Shown: positions 33,211 to 41,471 of the stretch, piece after piece
Layout of the letters: every line of letters begins with the position of its first letter
Numbering within the stretch: the first letter of the stretch is position 1
From: Paenibacillus macerans
Lineage (GTDB): Bacteria > Bacillota > Bacilli > Paenibacillales > Paenibacillaceae
Direction of reading: 5' to 3'
Assembly (NCBI RefSeq): GCF_023715465.1
Contig: NZ_JAMBOE010000015.1
Span: 79,388 to 143,387 of the forward strand
Length of the DNA: 64,000 nt
Translations under genes and position numbers: made by a program
The notes under the pieces: generated by a model
The model's database searches: none
Told to the model about the DNA's origin: nothing
Seen by the model: only the letters and a program-made list of their open reading frames with translations

Positions 33211-33994
33211 CAATGGCCATCCCTCCTTCTTCCGCTGTTTCGAGATCCCGCCAAATTTCCTGAAACAATTCGTTGAATCCCGCTTCTTCCCGGGCATAAA
33301 ACGGCTGGGCCTCACGGATATTGTCCGGGACGGTATACGTGCTCCGGATTCTGCCCGGCTTTGGGGCCAGCACGATGACCCGGTCGCTGACGGCGATCGC
33401 TTCGGACAAATCATGCGTGACGAGCACGCCTGTTTTTTTTCGCTGCTTCAGCGTGCCGGCGACGAGGTCCTCCAGCTGCAGCTTCGTCTGGTAATCAAGC
33501 GCCGAAAACGGCTCGTCGAGCAGCAGTACTTCCGGATCGGTGGCCAGCGTCCGTACGAGCGCCACCCGTTGGCGCATGCCCCCCGACAATTGGCCGGGGT
33601 ACAGGCCCGCCGTATCGCCAAGTCCCATCTCGGCCAGCAAATCCCGCGTCATTCGCTCCGTTTCCTGCGTCAAGCGTCCGGTGAGCTCAAGACCGATCAC
33701 GGCGTTGCTGAAAATGGTCCGCCACGGGAACAAATAATCCTGCTGCAGCATATAGCCTACTTTCGGGGTCGGTTTGGTTACCGGCTTGCCGTGTAGCAGC
33801 ACCTCCCCCCGGGAAGGGGCCAGCAGCCCGGCCATTACGGAGAGCAGCGTGGTCTTTCCGCATCCGCTGGGACCGACCAGGCTAATGAATTCACCGGATT
33901 CCACGGTCAAATTCATCTTTTGCAGGGCTAGCACGGCTTCCCGATCGGTCACGTATACCAGATCCATATTCTTCAGTTCCAAGACAGGCAACAA
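33164..33994 (-). CDS. ABC transporter ATP-binding protein (SsuB/TauB-like)
   Basis: The ATPase of about 276 residues has Walker A GPSGCGKTT, the Q-loop (MLQQDYLFPWRT), signature LSGGMRQR, Walker B VLLLDEPFSALD and the switch histidine LVTHD. These match the SsuB/TauB/NrtD branch. The start is uncertain. AAAGGAG lies about 10 bases before the TTG at 33994, which begins the family-like MLPVLELKNMDLVYV; a longer frame reaches 34033 through the stem-loop region. It overlaps the permease gene by 47 bases. Confidence 0.85.
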   Translation of the reverse strand: MLPVLELKNMDLVYVTDREAVLALQKMNLTVESGEFISLVGPSGCGKTTLLSVMAGLLAPSRGEVLLHGKPVTKPTPKVGYMLQQDYLFPWRTIFSNAVIGLELTGRLTQETERMTRDLLAEMGLGDTAGLYPGQLSGGMRQRVALVRTLATDPEVLLLDEPFSALDYQTKLQLEDLVAGTLKQRKKTGVLVTHDLSEAIAVSDRVIVLAPKPGRIRSTYTVPDNIREAQPFYAREEAGFNELFQEIWRDLETAEEGGMAIDAGGCNAFAGSRTFA

Positions 33995-34028
33995 AGCGCT
34001 CACGCTCCTTTTCCGTGTATAGAGGTAG

Positions 34029-34093
34029 TTCAAAAAGTCATCTTTTGAAGATATAAGGAAGAGTTGACTACTAAGTATTGTCTTCCTTATATC
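34029..34093 (-). other. Two stem-loops between the binding-protein and ATPase genes
   Basis: A perfect 13-bp inverted repeat, GATATAAGGAAGA (34050-34062) and TCTTCCTTATATC (34081-34093), is followed on the minus strand by a second 7-bp stem, TTCAAAA (34029-34035) and TTTTGAA (34043-34049). They lie in the 214-base gap of the ABC operon and have no long T-run. They could stabilise the upstream binding-protein mRNA or reduce read-through, which is common after binding-protein genes. The rest of the gap (34094-34208) holds more short A/T-rich complementarity but no gene. Confidence 0.6.
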
Positions 34094-34208
34094 GCAAGAA
34101 AAACTACCGCTAATCGCGGTCTGTCTTCCTTGAATATACGTCGATAGACGTTTTTCTTATCACGAAGCAGGTCAGGAAGTGGTCTCGACGTCGAATCTAA
34201 ATGTCGGT

Positions 34209-35228
34209 TTACCGGCCAGAGGCTGCAGCTGCGGATTGTACCGCTTTTTCGGCAAACTTGTTGTCGGCCAGATTCTTAAGCTCCACCCGTTCGTTTAATT
34301 CCCCGGCGCTCTCCATCACATCGAGCAGGTTGTTCCAGGCATCCTCGGCCAAGGCCGGCGTTTCGGCATAAGTTTCTTGCTCCAGATAACGCTTGACGGA
34401 GCTGGCCAAAATATCTTGATCCGTGTCTTTGAAAAAAGGCGCGATCGTTGCGGCCGTTTCCTCCGGCGTATGCTCCTGGACCCAGCGCTGTGCTTTATGG
34501 ATCGCATTGGTGAATTTCTGCACCACTTCCGAGTGATCTTTGATAAAGCTTTGTTTGCTCATAAACACCGTGTAGGGCAGTTTGCCGCTTTCCGTACCGA
34601 AGGAGGCGACGACATGGCCTTTACCCTCCCGTTCGATGATGGAGGCTTGCGGCTCGAACAGTTGGACGAACTGGCCGGTGCCCGAGATAAATGCGGCGGT
34701 GATGTTGGCGAAATCGATGTTTTGAATCAGTTCCAAATCTTGATGCGGGTCGATTCCTTGCTTGCGCAGGGTGAACTCGCCGGCCATTTGCGGCATCCCG
34801 CCTTTTCGTTGGCCAAGAAAGACGCTCCCCTTCAATTTATCCCAGTCGAATTCGCCGGTATCTTCCCTGGACACGAGGAAAGTTCCGTCCGTTTGCGTCA
34901 GCTGGGCAAAATTGATCACCGGATCGTCCGAACCCTGTTGATAGACGTAAATCGACGTTTCCGCCCCGACCAGCGCCACATCCACGGCCCCGGACAGCAG
35001 CGCGGTCATCGTTTTATCTCCGCCCGAAGTTGTCTGCAGCTCCACATCAAGCCCTTCTTCCTTGAAAAAACCTTTTTCAAAGGCAACGTATTGAGGGGCA
35101 TAAAAAACGGAACGGGTCACTTCCCCGACCTTTACCTTTTGAGTTTGGCCACCATGACCGCAGCCGCTTAAAGCCGCGCCAAGCAGCAGCACGATGGCCA
35201 GCCATAATGCCATACGGCGCTTCATCAT
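34209..35228 (-). CDS. ABC transporter substrate-binding lipoprotein (SsuA/NMT1-like)
   Basis: The protein of about 339 residues has a lipoprotein signal (MMKRRMALWLAIVLLLGAALSGC) and a type II periplasmic-binding fold of the NMT1/SsuA class: VKVGEVTRSVFYAPQYVAFEKGFFKEEGLDVEL, then GGDKTMTALLSGAVDVALVGAE and ITAAFISGTGQFVQLFEP. This clade covers sulfonates, nitrate, thiamine precursors and others. The start is among GTG 35231, ATG 35228 and ATG 35225; AAGGAG lies 7-13 bases upstream of them. It is the first gene of the importer operon. No riboswitch is seen upstream. Confidence 0.83.
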   Translation of the reverse strand: MMKRRMALWLAIVLLLGAALSGCGHGGQTQKVKVGEVTRSVFYAPQYVAFEKGFFKEEGLDVELQTTSGGDKTMTALLSGAVDVALVGAETSIYVYQQGSDDPVINFAQLTQTDGTFLVSREDTGEFDWDKLKGSVFLGQRKGGMPQMAGEFTLRKQGIDPHQDLELIQNIDFANITAAFISGTGQFVQLFEPQASIIEREGKGHVVASFGTESGKLPYTVFMSKQSFIKDHSEVVQKFTNAIHKAQRWVQEHTPEETAATIAPFFKDTDQDILASSVKRYLEQETYAETPALAEDAWNNLLDVMESAGELNERVELKNLADNKFAEKAVQSAAAASGR

Positions 35229-35317
35229 CACGTTCACACTCCTTCCAACTTGCCGGATACTTAATAGTATGCTAATGCCCAGCAAAAGGTTAAGGACTGG
35301 AGTGACCCCGGGGCTTG

Positions 35318-35500
35318 ATTGGAAAAAATCCAATAGATTGACGGAAATCGGCCGCCATTTTGAGCTCTCATTGGAGAATATCCAATAGATTCCCTCAAAT
35401 CGCCCGTTTTGGGGATTTCCAAGCCTCATCTACTGGAAAATATCCAATCAGGCGGCTGCATTTTCCAATTTTCATCCATTTCTATTGGAAAATATCCAAT
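35318..35500 (+). repeat. Tetrad repeat array 2 (ATTGGA...TCCAAT boxes)
   Basis: Four 17-bp palindromic boxes of the form ATTGGA-N5-TCCAAT start at 35318, 35370, 35432 and 35484 (steps 52, 62, 52). The third begins ACTGGA. The boxes lie between the SsuA-like gene and the M32 carboxypeptidase terminator. A related array in the opposite orientation is at 52549-52727; the stretch TTTTGAGCTCTCATTGGA before the second box here recurs there. Confidence 0.88.
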
Positions 35501-35502
35501 CA

Positions 35503-35560
35503 GCAAAAAACCCCCAATCGCATATGGATTGGAGGTTTCGCAACTATGGATTGGGGGTTT
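35503..35560 (-). terminator. Terminator after the M32 carboxypeptidase gene
   Basis: AAACCCCCAATC (35508-35519) is complemented by GATTGGGGGTTT (35549-35560). On the minus strand TTTTTTGCTG follows the stem. It lies 45 bases past the stop at 35605. Confidence 0.75.
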
Positions 35561-35584
35561 CGCCACTATGGATTGGAGGCTTGC
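35521..35584 (+). repeat. Three tandem copies of a 22-bp unit
   Basis: TATGGATTGGAGGTTTCG, TATGGATTGGGGGTTTCG and TATGGATTGGAGGCTTGC follow each other with a 22-base period. The second copy provides one arm of the terminator stem. Confidence 0.75.
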
Positions 35585-35604
35585 ATCGTCCGGCTACCGG
35601 CCGT

Positions 35605-37122
35605 TTACAGCCCGTAGATGCTTTTGAATTTTTGTTCCAGGTAATCGGCCAAATAGTCGGGATTCAAGTCTTCCCCGGTCACCGCCTTGATGATTTCCGC
35701 CGGCTTGCGGCTTTTGCCGTATTTGTAGATTTTGTCGGTCAGCCATTCCTTGACCGGCTGGAAGTTGCCGGCCTCCACCAGAGCATCAAGCTCCGGGATT
35801 TCCTGGCGCAGCGTGCCTGCGATTTGAGCGGCGTACATGTTGCCGAGCGCGTAGGAAGGGAAGTAGCCAAACAGCCCGCCGGACCAATGCACATCCTGCA
35901 GCACGCCGACCCCGTCGTCCGGCGGCGTCAAGCCGAGGTACGATTGATACTTCTCATTCCATACTTTAGGCAGTTCGCTGACCGGCAGCCCTTCATTAAA
36001 GAGCATCTTCTCGATCTCATAGCGAATGATGATGTGCAGATTGTAGGTCAGTTCATCCGCTTCGATCCGGATCAGCGAATTCTCCGCGCGGTTTACCGCC
36101 CGGAAAAACGCCTCCGCGGTCACATCTTTAAGCTGCTCGGGAAAATGCTGCTGCAAATCGCCGAAATAACGGTTCCAGAATGCCGGGCTGCGGCCGATGA
36201 AGTTTTCCCAGAACCGGGATTGCGATTCATGAATGCCCATCGACGTTCCCTGCCCCAACGGGGTTTCAGCAAGCTCATCGGCCACATTTTGTTCGTATAA
36301 CGCGTGTCCGCCTTCGTGCAGCGAGCTGAAAATCGCGCTGGCCACGTCATCCTTTTTGTAGTTCGTCGTAATCCGCACATCGCCGTGGTTGATCGTCGTT
36401 TCGAACGGATGGACCGTTTCGTCAACCCGCCCCGCCCCGAAATCGTAGCCGATTTGCTCCAGGAGGAACAAGCTGAACTTCTCCTGCTGCCTTATGTCAT
36501 ACTGCTCCTTCAGGAACGCCGACTCCAGCTTGTTCGGCGCGTTCGTCACCGCTTCGACAAGCGGCACGAGCCGGTCGCGCAGCTGTCCGAACACCTGGTC
36601 CAGCTTCTCCACGGTCAAATCCGGTTCATACATATGTAGCAGCGTATCGTAACGAGTCGCTTTCGGTCCCCAATAATCGATGAATTCCTGGGTTTTCTCC
36701 ACGATTTGGGTTAAGTAAGGCGCAAAGCCCGGAAAATCGGCGTTTTCCTTGAAGTCCTCCCATAGCGTTTCAGCGTGCGCCGTCAGTTCGGTGTAAGCCT
36801 GGAACTTTTCCGGGGGAATTTTAACGCTGCGCTCATACTCTTCTTGTACGTCAAGCACCATTCTCCGCTGAGTATCGTCCAGTTCGTCCATAACCGCCGG
36901 CTGGCTTAAAAAGCTAAGATACTCGCCCATTTCCGGCGAAGTCTCCATTTTGAACGCTTCCGTCGACAACAGTCCGATCGATCTCGCGCGGGTTTCCGCC
37001 CCTTTTCTCGGCGCGCCGGTGCGCAAATCCCAGTTCATCAGCGCGACCGCTTCATGATAACTCTGAATTTTTTCCAGAAGTCCGCGAAAAAGCTCCCACT
37101 TTGCTGCCGTTTCCTGTTTCAT
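35605..37122 (-). CDS. Carboxypeptidase M32 (thermostable carboxypeptidase 1 family)
   Basis: The 505-residue zinc metallocarboxypeptidase has the active-site HEGGHALYEQ (zinc ligands H269 and H273, with catalytic E270), followed by the family motif HESQSRFWEN about 25 residues on and the later IRYEIEKMLFNEGL and QDVHWSGGLFGYFPSYALGNMYAAQ. It releases C-terminal residues from peptides in the cytosol. The second in-frame start (ATG 37122) is chosen because AAGGTGGGG lies 6 bases upstream; GTG 37134 is inside that site. It is transcribed alone, with its own terminator. Confidence 0.93.
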   Translation of the reverse strand: MKQETAAKWELFRGLLEKIQSYHEAVALMNWDLRTGAPRKGAETRARSIGLLSTEAFKMETSPEMGEYLSFLSQPAVMDELDDTQRRMVLDVQEEYERSVKIPPEKFQAYTELTAHAETLWEDFKENADFPGFAPYLTQIVEKTQEFIDYWGPKATRYDTLLHMYEPDLTVEKLDQVFGQLRDRLVPLVEAVTNAPNKLESAFLKEQYDIRQQEKFSLFLLEQIGYDFGAGRVDETVHPFETTINHGDVRITTNYKKDDVASAIFSSLHEGGHALYEQNVADELAETPLGQGTSMGIHESQSRFWENFIGRSPAFWNRYFGDLQQHFPEQLKDVTAEAFFRAVNRAENSLIRIEADELTYNLHIIIRYEIEKMLFNEGLPVSELPKVWNEKYQSYLGLTPPDDGVGVLQDVHWSGGLFGYFPSYALGNMYAAQIAGTLRQEIPELDALVEAGNFQPVKEWLTDKIYKYGKSRKPAEIIKAVTGEDLNPDYLADYLEQKFKSIYGL

Positions 37123-37260
37123 GGCAATCCCCACCTTTACTCAGAATTAACTGCTACTCTTGATGATACTTTTAACAAAACGTATAATCAAATTTTAAGG
37201 CGGGTTTGTTTAATTTTTGAGATATTTGACTTCCAGACAAAAAGGAGGGGCTTAGGCGAG

Positions 37261-37584
37261 ATGAAAGTGACTCTTAATCCGGCCGCGGAAAAACTTATTT
37301 CGGCGTCCCTGGGCGAAACACCGGGCATGCTGCGCATCGTGTACGATACGGAAAACTGCGGCTGCGGCATGAGCGGGGTTCCCGCTTTGCAGCTCGTTTC
37401 CAAACCAGGCGATTACGATATCCCTATGGAAAACGACGTTTATCCGTTTTGGATCGACCGGATGCAGGCTGTTTTTTTTGAAGAAGAACTGACCTTAAGC
37501 GGCGAGGAAACGACCGGAACCTTCCGGCTTGACGGCAAATCACAATTTTATAAATCGAATATTCGCCTGATCGACCAGCGGTAA
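37261..37584 (+). CDS. HesB/YadR-like iron-sulfur biosynthesis family protein
   Basis: The 107-residue cytosolic protein has the HesB/IscA-like beta fold. It begins MKVTLNPAAEKLISASLGETPGMLRIVYDTENCGCG and ends with GKSQFYKSNIRLIDQR. Only two close cysteines are present (NCGCG), not the three of true A-type carriers, so it belongs to the Firmicute YqkB-like side group of unknown role. AAGGAGGGG precedes the ATG. It starts 138 bases from the divergent M32 gene and is followed 29 bases later by the carbonic anhydrase gene. Confidence 0.82.
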   Translation: MKVTLNPAAEKLISASLGETPGMLRIVYDTENCGCGMSGVPALQLVSKPGDYDIPMENDVYPFWIDRMQAVFFEEELTLSGEETTGTFRLDGKSQFYKSNIRLIDQR

Positions 37585-37613
37585 TCCAAAGTTTATTTAA
37601 GGAGGCGTGTCCA

Positions 37614-38177
37614 ATGACTCAACTTGACACCATATTGGAGTTTAACCGGCAATTTGTAGCAGACAAAGAATACGAAAAATATATAACGGGTAAATTCCCC
37701 GAGAAAAAAATGGCCATCGTCACCTGTATGGACACGCGTCTCGTAGAGCTGCTCCCGAAAGCGATGAACCTGCGCAACGGCGATGTCAAGCTGATCAAAA
37801 ACGCGGGGGCGCTGATTTCCCATCCCTTCGGCAGCGTGATGCGCAGCTTGCTGGTCGCGATTTACGAACTTCACGCGCAAGAAGTTTACATCGTCGGTCA
37901 CACCGGATGCGGGATGGCGTCGCTCAATTCGGACCGTATGATCGGATCGATGCGCGAACGCGGCATTTCCGAAGACGTGCTGAATACGCTGGAAAATTCC
38001 GGTATCAAGCTGAACAACTGGCTGCGCGGCGTTGACAATGAGAAGGAAGGCGTCATTCAAACCGTCAACTTGGTCAAAAAACATCCACTTCTCCCCGCCG
38101 GCATTCCCGTTCACGGGATGCTGATCGACTCGACGACGGGTGAACTGGAAGTCATCGTCAACGGCAACGAAGAGTAG
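37614..38177 (+). CDS. Beta-class carbonic anhydrase
   Basis: The 187-residue enzyme interconverts carbon dioxide and bicarbonate. The zinc site is C38-x-D40-x-R42 (CMDTR) with H96 and C99 (HTGCG), and the conserved NAGALISHPFGSVMRSL loop precedes it. It matches the short Firmicute type (YtiB/YvdA-like). AAGGAGG lies 7-8 bases before the ATG. It is in a plus-strand run with the HesB-like gene upstream and the PatB-like gene downstream. Confidence 0.93.
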   Translation: MTQLDTILEFNRQFVADKEYEKYITGKFPEKKMAIVTCMDTRLVELLPKAMNLRNGDVKLIKNAGALISHPFGSVMRSLLVAIYELHAQEVYIVGHTGCGMASLNSDRMIGSMRERGISEDVLNTLENSGIKLNNWLRGVDNEKEGVIQTVNLVKKHPLLPAGIPVHGMLIDSTTGELEVIVNGNEE

Positions 38178-38231
38178 CAGGAATATAAGGATCACATCGA
38201 AGTGTACGAAGCGGAAAGGGTGTTAACACAA

Positions 38232-39410
38232 ATGAATTATCAGTTCGACGAACGCACGCAACGCAAAGGAACCTGTTGCGAGAAATGGGATCTCGGCAAA
38301 CAGCTGTTCGGCGATCCCGACGTGCTTCCCTTGTGGGTGGCCGATATGGATTTCAAATGTCCGCCGGCGGTGATCGACGCGGTCACCGAACGGGCCAAGC
38401 TTGGAATCTATGGATATACGTTTAGACCTCAGGAATATCTGGAGGCGATTATCGGCTGGTTCGGCAGACGGCATGGGTGGCAGCTGAACGCTTCCTGGAT
38501 CACCAATACTCCCGGGGTCGTTCCTGCGCTAAGCGTCGCTGTCCAGTCGCTGACGGAACCGGGGGACAGCGTTATTTTGCAGCCTCCGGTTTATAACCCC
38601 TTTTTCGATGTGATCGTGAAGAACGGTCGCAAGGTGGCCGAAAATCCGCTGGTTTTGGAGGACGGCACCTACCGGATGGATTACGGGCATCTGGAAAGCT
38701 TGATGCAGCAGGGTGCCAAGCTGATGCTGCTCTGCAACCCGCACAATCCCGGCGGACGAGTCTGGACGAAAGCGGAATTGGAACGATTGGGAGAGCTATG
38801 CGATCAGTACGGGGTGAAGGTCGTTTCGGATGAAATCCATTGCGATCTCGTGTTCCCCGGCAACCGCCATTATCCGTTCGCCTCGTTGTCGCCGGAGCAT
38901 GCGGACATGACCATCACTTGCCTGGCGCCGTCCAAAACGTTTAACATTCCCGGACTGGCCAGCTCGTTCACCGTCATTTCCAACCCGCAGCTGCGGCAAA
39001 AATTTACCGACCGGATCGATGCCTTGGCTATCGGGGCGGTGAATTATTTCGGCCCTTCGGCCACGATCGCCGCGTATAATGAAAGCGAAGATTGGCTGGA
39101 AGCGGTGCTGGAGTACATCGGCGCCAACCGGGATTTTGCGGTCGGCTTCTTGGCCGAGCGTCTGCCGATGCTGGCCCCGGTCCGCTCGGAGGGGACCTAC
39201 CTGCTCTGGCTCGACTGCCGTGCTTTGGGAGTTGACGGAGCCGCCTTGAAACGGCTGATGTACAGGGAGGCTAAAGTCGCTTTTACCGAAGGCTCCGTCT
39301 ACGGGCAAAGCGGCGAAGGTTTCCTGCGCATCAACCTTGCCTGCCCGCGCGAGCTGCTGACCGAAGCGCTGGAACGGTTCGCCGCGGCAGTGGCGGCGCA
39401 AACGAAATAA
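38232..39410 (+). CDS. patB: MalY/PatB family cystathionine beta-lyase-type aminotransferase
   Basis: The 392-residue PLP enzyme of the aminotransferase class I/II fold begins with the MalY/PatB-like FDERTQRKGTCCEKWD ... LPLWVADMDFKCPPAV. Other motifs are NTPGVVPALSVAVQ, LLCNPHNPGGRVWT, VVSDEIHCDLV (D for the pyridine nitrogen) and APSKTFNIPGLASS (Schiff-base lysine). It cleaves cystathionine or related C-S substrates. ATG 38232 has GGGTG 9 bases upstream and gives the family-like start, but GTG 38202 with AAGGAT is also possible. A hairpin terminator follows. Confidence 0.88.
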   Translation: MNYQFDERTQRKGTCCEKWDLGKQLFGDPDVLPLWVADMDFKCPPAVIDAVTERAKLGIYGYTFRPQEYLEAIIGWFGRRHGWQLNASWITNTPGVVPALSVAVQSLTEPGDSVILQPPVYNPFFDVIVKNGRKVAENPLVLEDGTYRMDYGHLESLMQQGAKLMLLCNPHNPGGRVWTKAELERLGELCDQYGVKVVSDEIHCDLVFPGNRHYPFASLSPEHADMTITCLAPSKTFNIPGLASSFTVISNPQLRQKFTDRIDALAIGAVNYFGPSATIAAYNESEDWLEAVLEYIGANRDFAVGFLAERLPMLAPVRSEGTYLLWLDCRALGVDGAALKRLMYREAKVAFTEGSVYGQSGEGFLRINLACPRELLTEALERFAAAVAAQTK

Positions 39411-39419
39411 ATGTCAATA

Positions 39420-39446
39420 GAACCTGGCCCAGCCGCCAGGTTCTTT
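39420..39446 (+). terminator. Candidate terminator after the PatB-like gene
   Basis: GAACCTGGC (39420-39428) pairs with GCCAGGTTC (39435-39443), followed by TTT only. The stem is strong but the T-run is short. Confidence 0.6.
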
Positions 39447-39450
39447 ATGC

Positions 39451-39500
39451 GATCCGCGATGATCCGCGATTATCCGCGATTATCCGCGATTATCCGCGAT
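39451..39500 (+). repeat. Five tandem 10-bp repeats before the AraC gene
   Basis: The unit GATCCGCGAT occurs twice and TATCCGCGAT three times without a break. The block ends 26 bases before the AraC-type start and lies in its leader or promoter region. Confidence 0.9.
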
Positions 39501-39526
39501 ATTGCCTGCGAAGGGGGAACGCTTTT

Positions 39527-40459
39527 ATGCCAACGCAAATCCATACGCTTTTTCGCCCCAATCAAGCCAACGGAAGAGATCCGGCTTACCGGTACCGGGA
39601 GCTCCCTCCTTCCCCGATGCTGGCTCCGTTCGTTTCATGTTATTGGCAGAGCGAACCTGCTGGCGAAGGAGACTCCATGCGGGAACATCAAGTTCAAGAT
39701 TTGCGGTTAAACTTAAACCAGGCACTTCCGCACAAGGAAGAGGCGATTGACCGGGTAATCCCGGACGGCTGCAGCGATATTTTATTTTCCCATGATCTCA
39801 AGCGGAATCGCTATAGCGTGCTGTATTGCGGATTGTCAGATGAGCCCTTTGCGATTCATTACGACCGGGACTATCCCGTGCGGAAATTCGGCATCCGTTT
39901 TTTCCCCGGAGGAGCCTACACGCTGCTCGGCTTGCCGCTGCGGGAACTCACCAACACGCTGGTTGAACTTGACCTCATTTGGCCGGGAATGACGGCAGGA
40001 ACGGCAACTCGGATATTTGCGGAAACTTCGTTTCGCGGCAGAGTTGGCATTGCCGAACAATTTCTGCTGTCCGCTATGCGGATGGATGGTGCCGGCCGTG
40101 AAAACCAGATTCGTAATCTACTGCACCGCATTTTTGTTTCCGGCGGAAAAATGAGCGTCCAGGAGTTGGCCGAAAAAGAAGTGATCAGCACGCGCCAACT
40201 GAACCGCATCTTTCTGAACCGGATCGGGACGAGCCCTAAAAAGTTCAGTGAAATCGTGCGTTTTCAGGCGGTGGTTCAGTCCATCCGGAATCGCCCCGAA
40301 ATGGACGGACCATCCCTCGCTTTCAAGTACGGTTATTTTGATCAAGCGCATATGATCCGTGAGTTTAAGCGATATTACGGCCGTGCTCCGATGGCGGCGG
40401 CCCGGGAATTCGGCGGCATGTCTGATTTTTACAATCCCCTCCCCTGTGCGGCCGATTAA
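39527..40459 (+). CDS. AraC family transcriptional regulator
   Basis: The 310-residue regulator has an N-terminal sensing region (about 1-190, DUF6597-like: YRELPPSPMLAPFVSCYWQ, VIPDGCSDILF, KFGIRFFPGGAYTLLG) and a C-terminal double helix-turn-helix domain (about 200-300: MSVQELAEKEVISTRQLNRIFLNRIGTSPKKF and SLAFKYGYFDQAHMIREFKRYYGRAP). GGGGGAAC precedes the ATG. The ligand is unknown. The next gene is a VOC protein 49 bases downstream, a frequent partner and possible target. The upstream ten-base repeats could be its operator. Confidence 0.88.
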   Translation: MPTQIHTLFRPNQANGRDPAYRYRELPPSPMLAPFVSCYWQSEPAGEGDSMREHQVQDLRLNLNQALPHKEEAIDRVIPDGCSDILFSHDLKRNRYSVLYCGLSDEPFAIHYDRDYPVRKFGIRFFPGGAYTLLGLPLRELTNTLVELDLIWPGMTAGTATRIFAETSFRGRVGIAEQFLLSAMRMDGAGRENQIRNLLHRIFVSGGKMSVQELAEKEVISTRQLNRIFLNRIGTSPKKFSEIVRFQAVVQSIRNRPEMDGPSLAFKYGYFDQAHMIREFKRYYGRAPMAAAREFGGMSDFYNPLPCAAD

Positions 40460-40508
40460 AATAAAAATGGAGCAAGCACATCCATATGTACAAGGAGGCT
40501 CAATTCCT

Positions 40509-40925
40509 ATGAAACCGCGTATTACAGTCATTACGATCGGCGTGGATGACCTGGAAAAGTCGGTGAAGTTTTACCGCGACGGTCTGGGATTCCCGACCGA
40601 AGGCATTGTCGGACAAGAGTTTGAGCATGGCGCCGTGGCGTTTTTCGACCTGGAGTCGGGGATCCGGCTCGCCCTGTTCAGCCGCAAAAATCTGGCCCAT
40701 GATGCGCAAATTCCCCAAACCTCGGCCAGTCCTAGCGAATTTTCGCTGGGCCACAATGTAAGCAGCAAGGAAGAGGTGGACCGGGTCATGATGGAAGCCG
40801 AACAGGCCGGCGCCACCATCACCGTGCCGGCGCACGACACGTTTTGGGGCGGCTATTCGGGTTATTTCCAGGACCCCGACGGCCATCTGTGGGAAGTTGT
40901 CTGGAATCCGGCTTGGGAGAATTAA
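40509..40925 (+). CDS. VOC family protein (glyoxalase/bleomycin resistance type)
   Basis: The 138-residue protein has two beta-alpha-beta-beta-beta modules. MKPRITVITIGVDDLEKSVKFYRDGLGFPTEGI opens the first, and GGYSGYFQDPDGHLWEVVWNPAW closes the second with the conserved metal-ligand glutamate. Substrate is unknown for this branch, which is common as a single cytosolic gene. ACAAGGAGG lies before the ATG. The 3' side runs into tetrad array 3 and the IS, and no terminator was seen. Confidence 0.88.
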   Translation: MKPRITVITIGVDDLEKSVKFYRDGLGFPTEGIVGQEFEHGAVAFFDLESGIRLALFSRKNLAHDAQIPQTSASPSEFSLGHNVSSKEEVDRVMMEAEQAGATITVPAHDTFWGGYSGYFQDPDGHLWEVVWNPAWEN

Positions 40926-41144
40926 GAAAGTCCGTCCCAACGGGATCAACTGCAAAAGTGCATTCTATTTTCCCGAAATTACGATTTTAGAGCGATTGAA
41001 ATGCAAATGTGCATCTCATTTTGGGCTATATGATAAAAAGTAACTTTTAACCGGAAATGAACTGCACTTTCCCCACGGCCCCCTAATTGAATTGGAGTCC
41101 TGCCCTACAATATATTATTGTATTTCTAAGGGAGGACGAACAGT

Positions 41145-41471
41145 ATGCGGCGATCAAGTAAGCTATACGAGGAAGTGCGTATCGAAGTGGTGCGTGAAGC
41201 CATGTCGGGGATCAAGGTGGGGGTGCTGGCCCGGAAGTATAACCTCCACCCGGAAACGATTCGCAACTGGATCCGAACGTATCGGGATGAAGTGGATATC
41301 CACGAACTACCACCGGCGGACCATCATCTTCAAGAGCTCAAGCGGCTTCAGGACGTGGAAGTGAAATACGAAAAGGCGATGAAGGTGCTGGGTGAAAAGG
41401 AACTCGAAATCGAGATCCTGCGAGAACTCCTAAAAAAGAAGAACCCTGCTTATCTGAAAAATTTGAAATAG
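41145..41471 (+). CDS. IS3-family transposase OrfA (helix-turn-helix protein)
   Basis: The 108-residue protein has an N-terminal helix-turn-helix (IEVVREAMSGIKVGVLARKYNLHPETIRNWIRTY) that recognises the ends, and a C-terminal leucine-rich coiled coil (VKYEKAMKVLGEKELEIEILRELLKKK) used in OrfA/OrfAB assembly. GGGAGG precedes the ATG at 41145. Near its end, A_AAA_AAG (41432-41438) allows a -1 shift into OrfB. The gene appears intact. Confidence 0.92.
   Translation: MRRSSKLYEEVRIEVVREAMSGIKVGVLARKYNLHPETIRNWIRTYRDEVDIHELPPADHHLQELKRLQDVEVKYEKAMKVLGEKELEIEILRELLKKKNPAYLKNLK
41432..41438 (+). other. Programmed -1 frameshift site of the IS
   Basis: The heptamer A_AAA_AAG is in the zero frame of orfA (CTA AAA AAG). 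A one-base backward slip puts the ribosome exactly in the open orfB frame, which is clear of stops from here. Confidence 0.8.
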
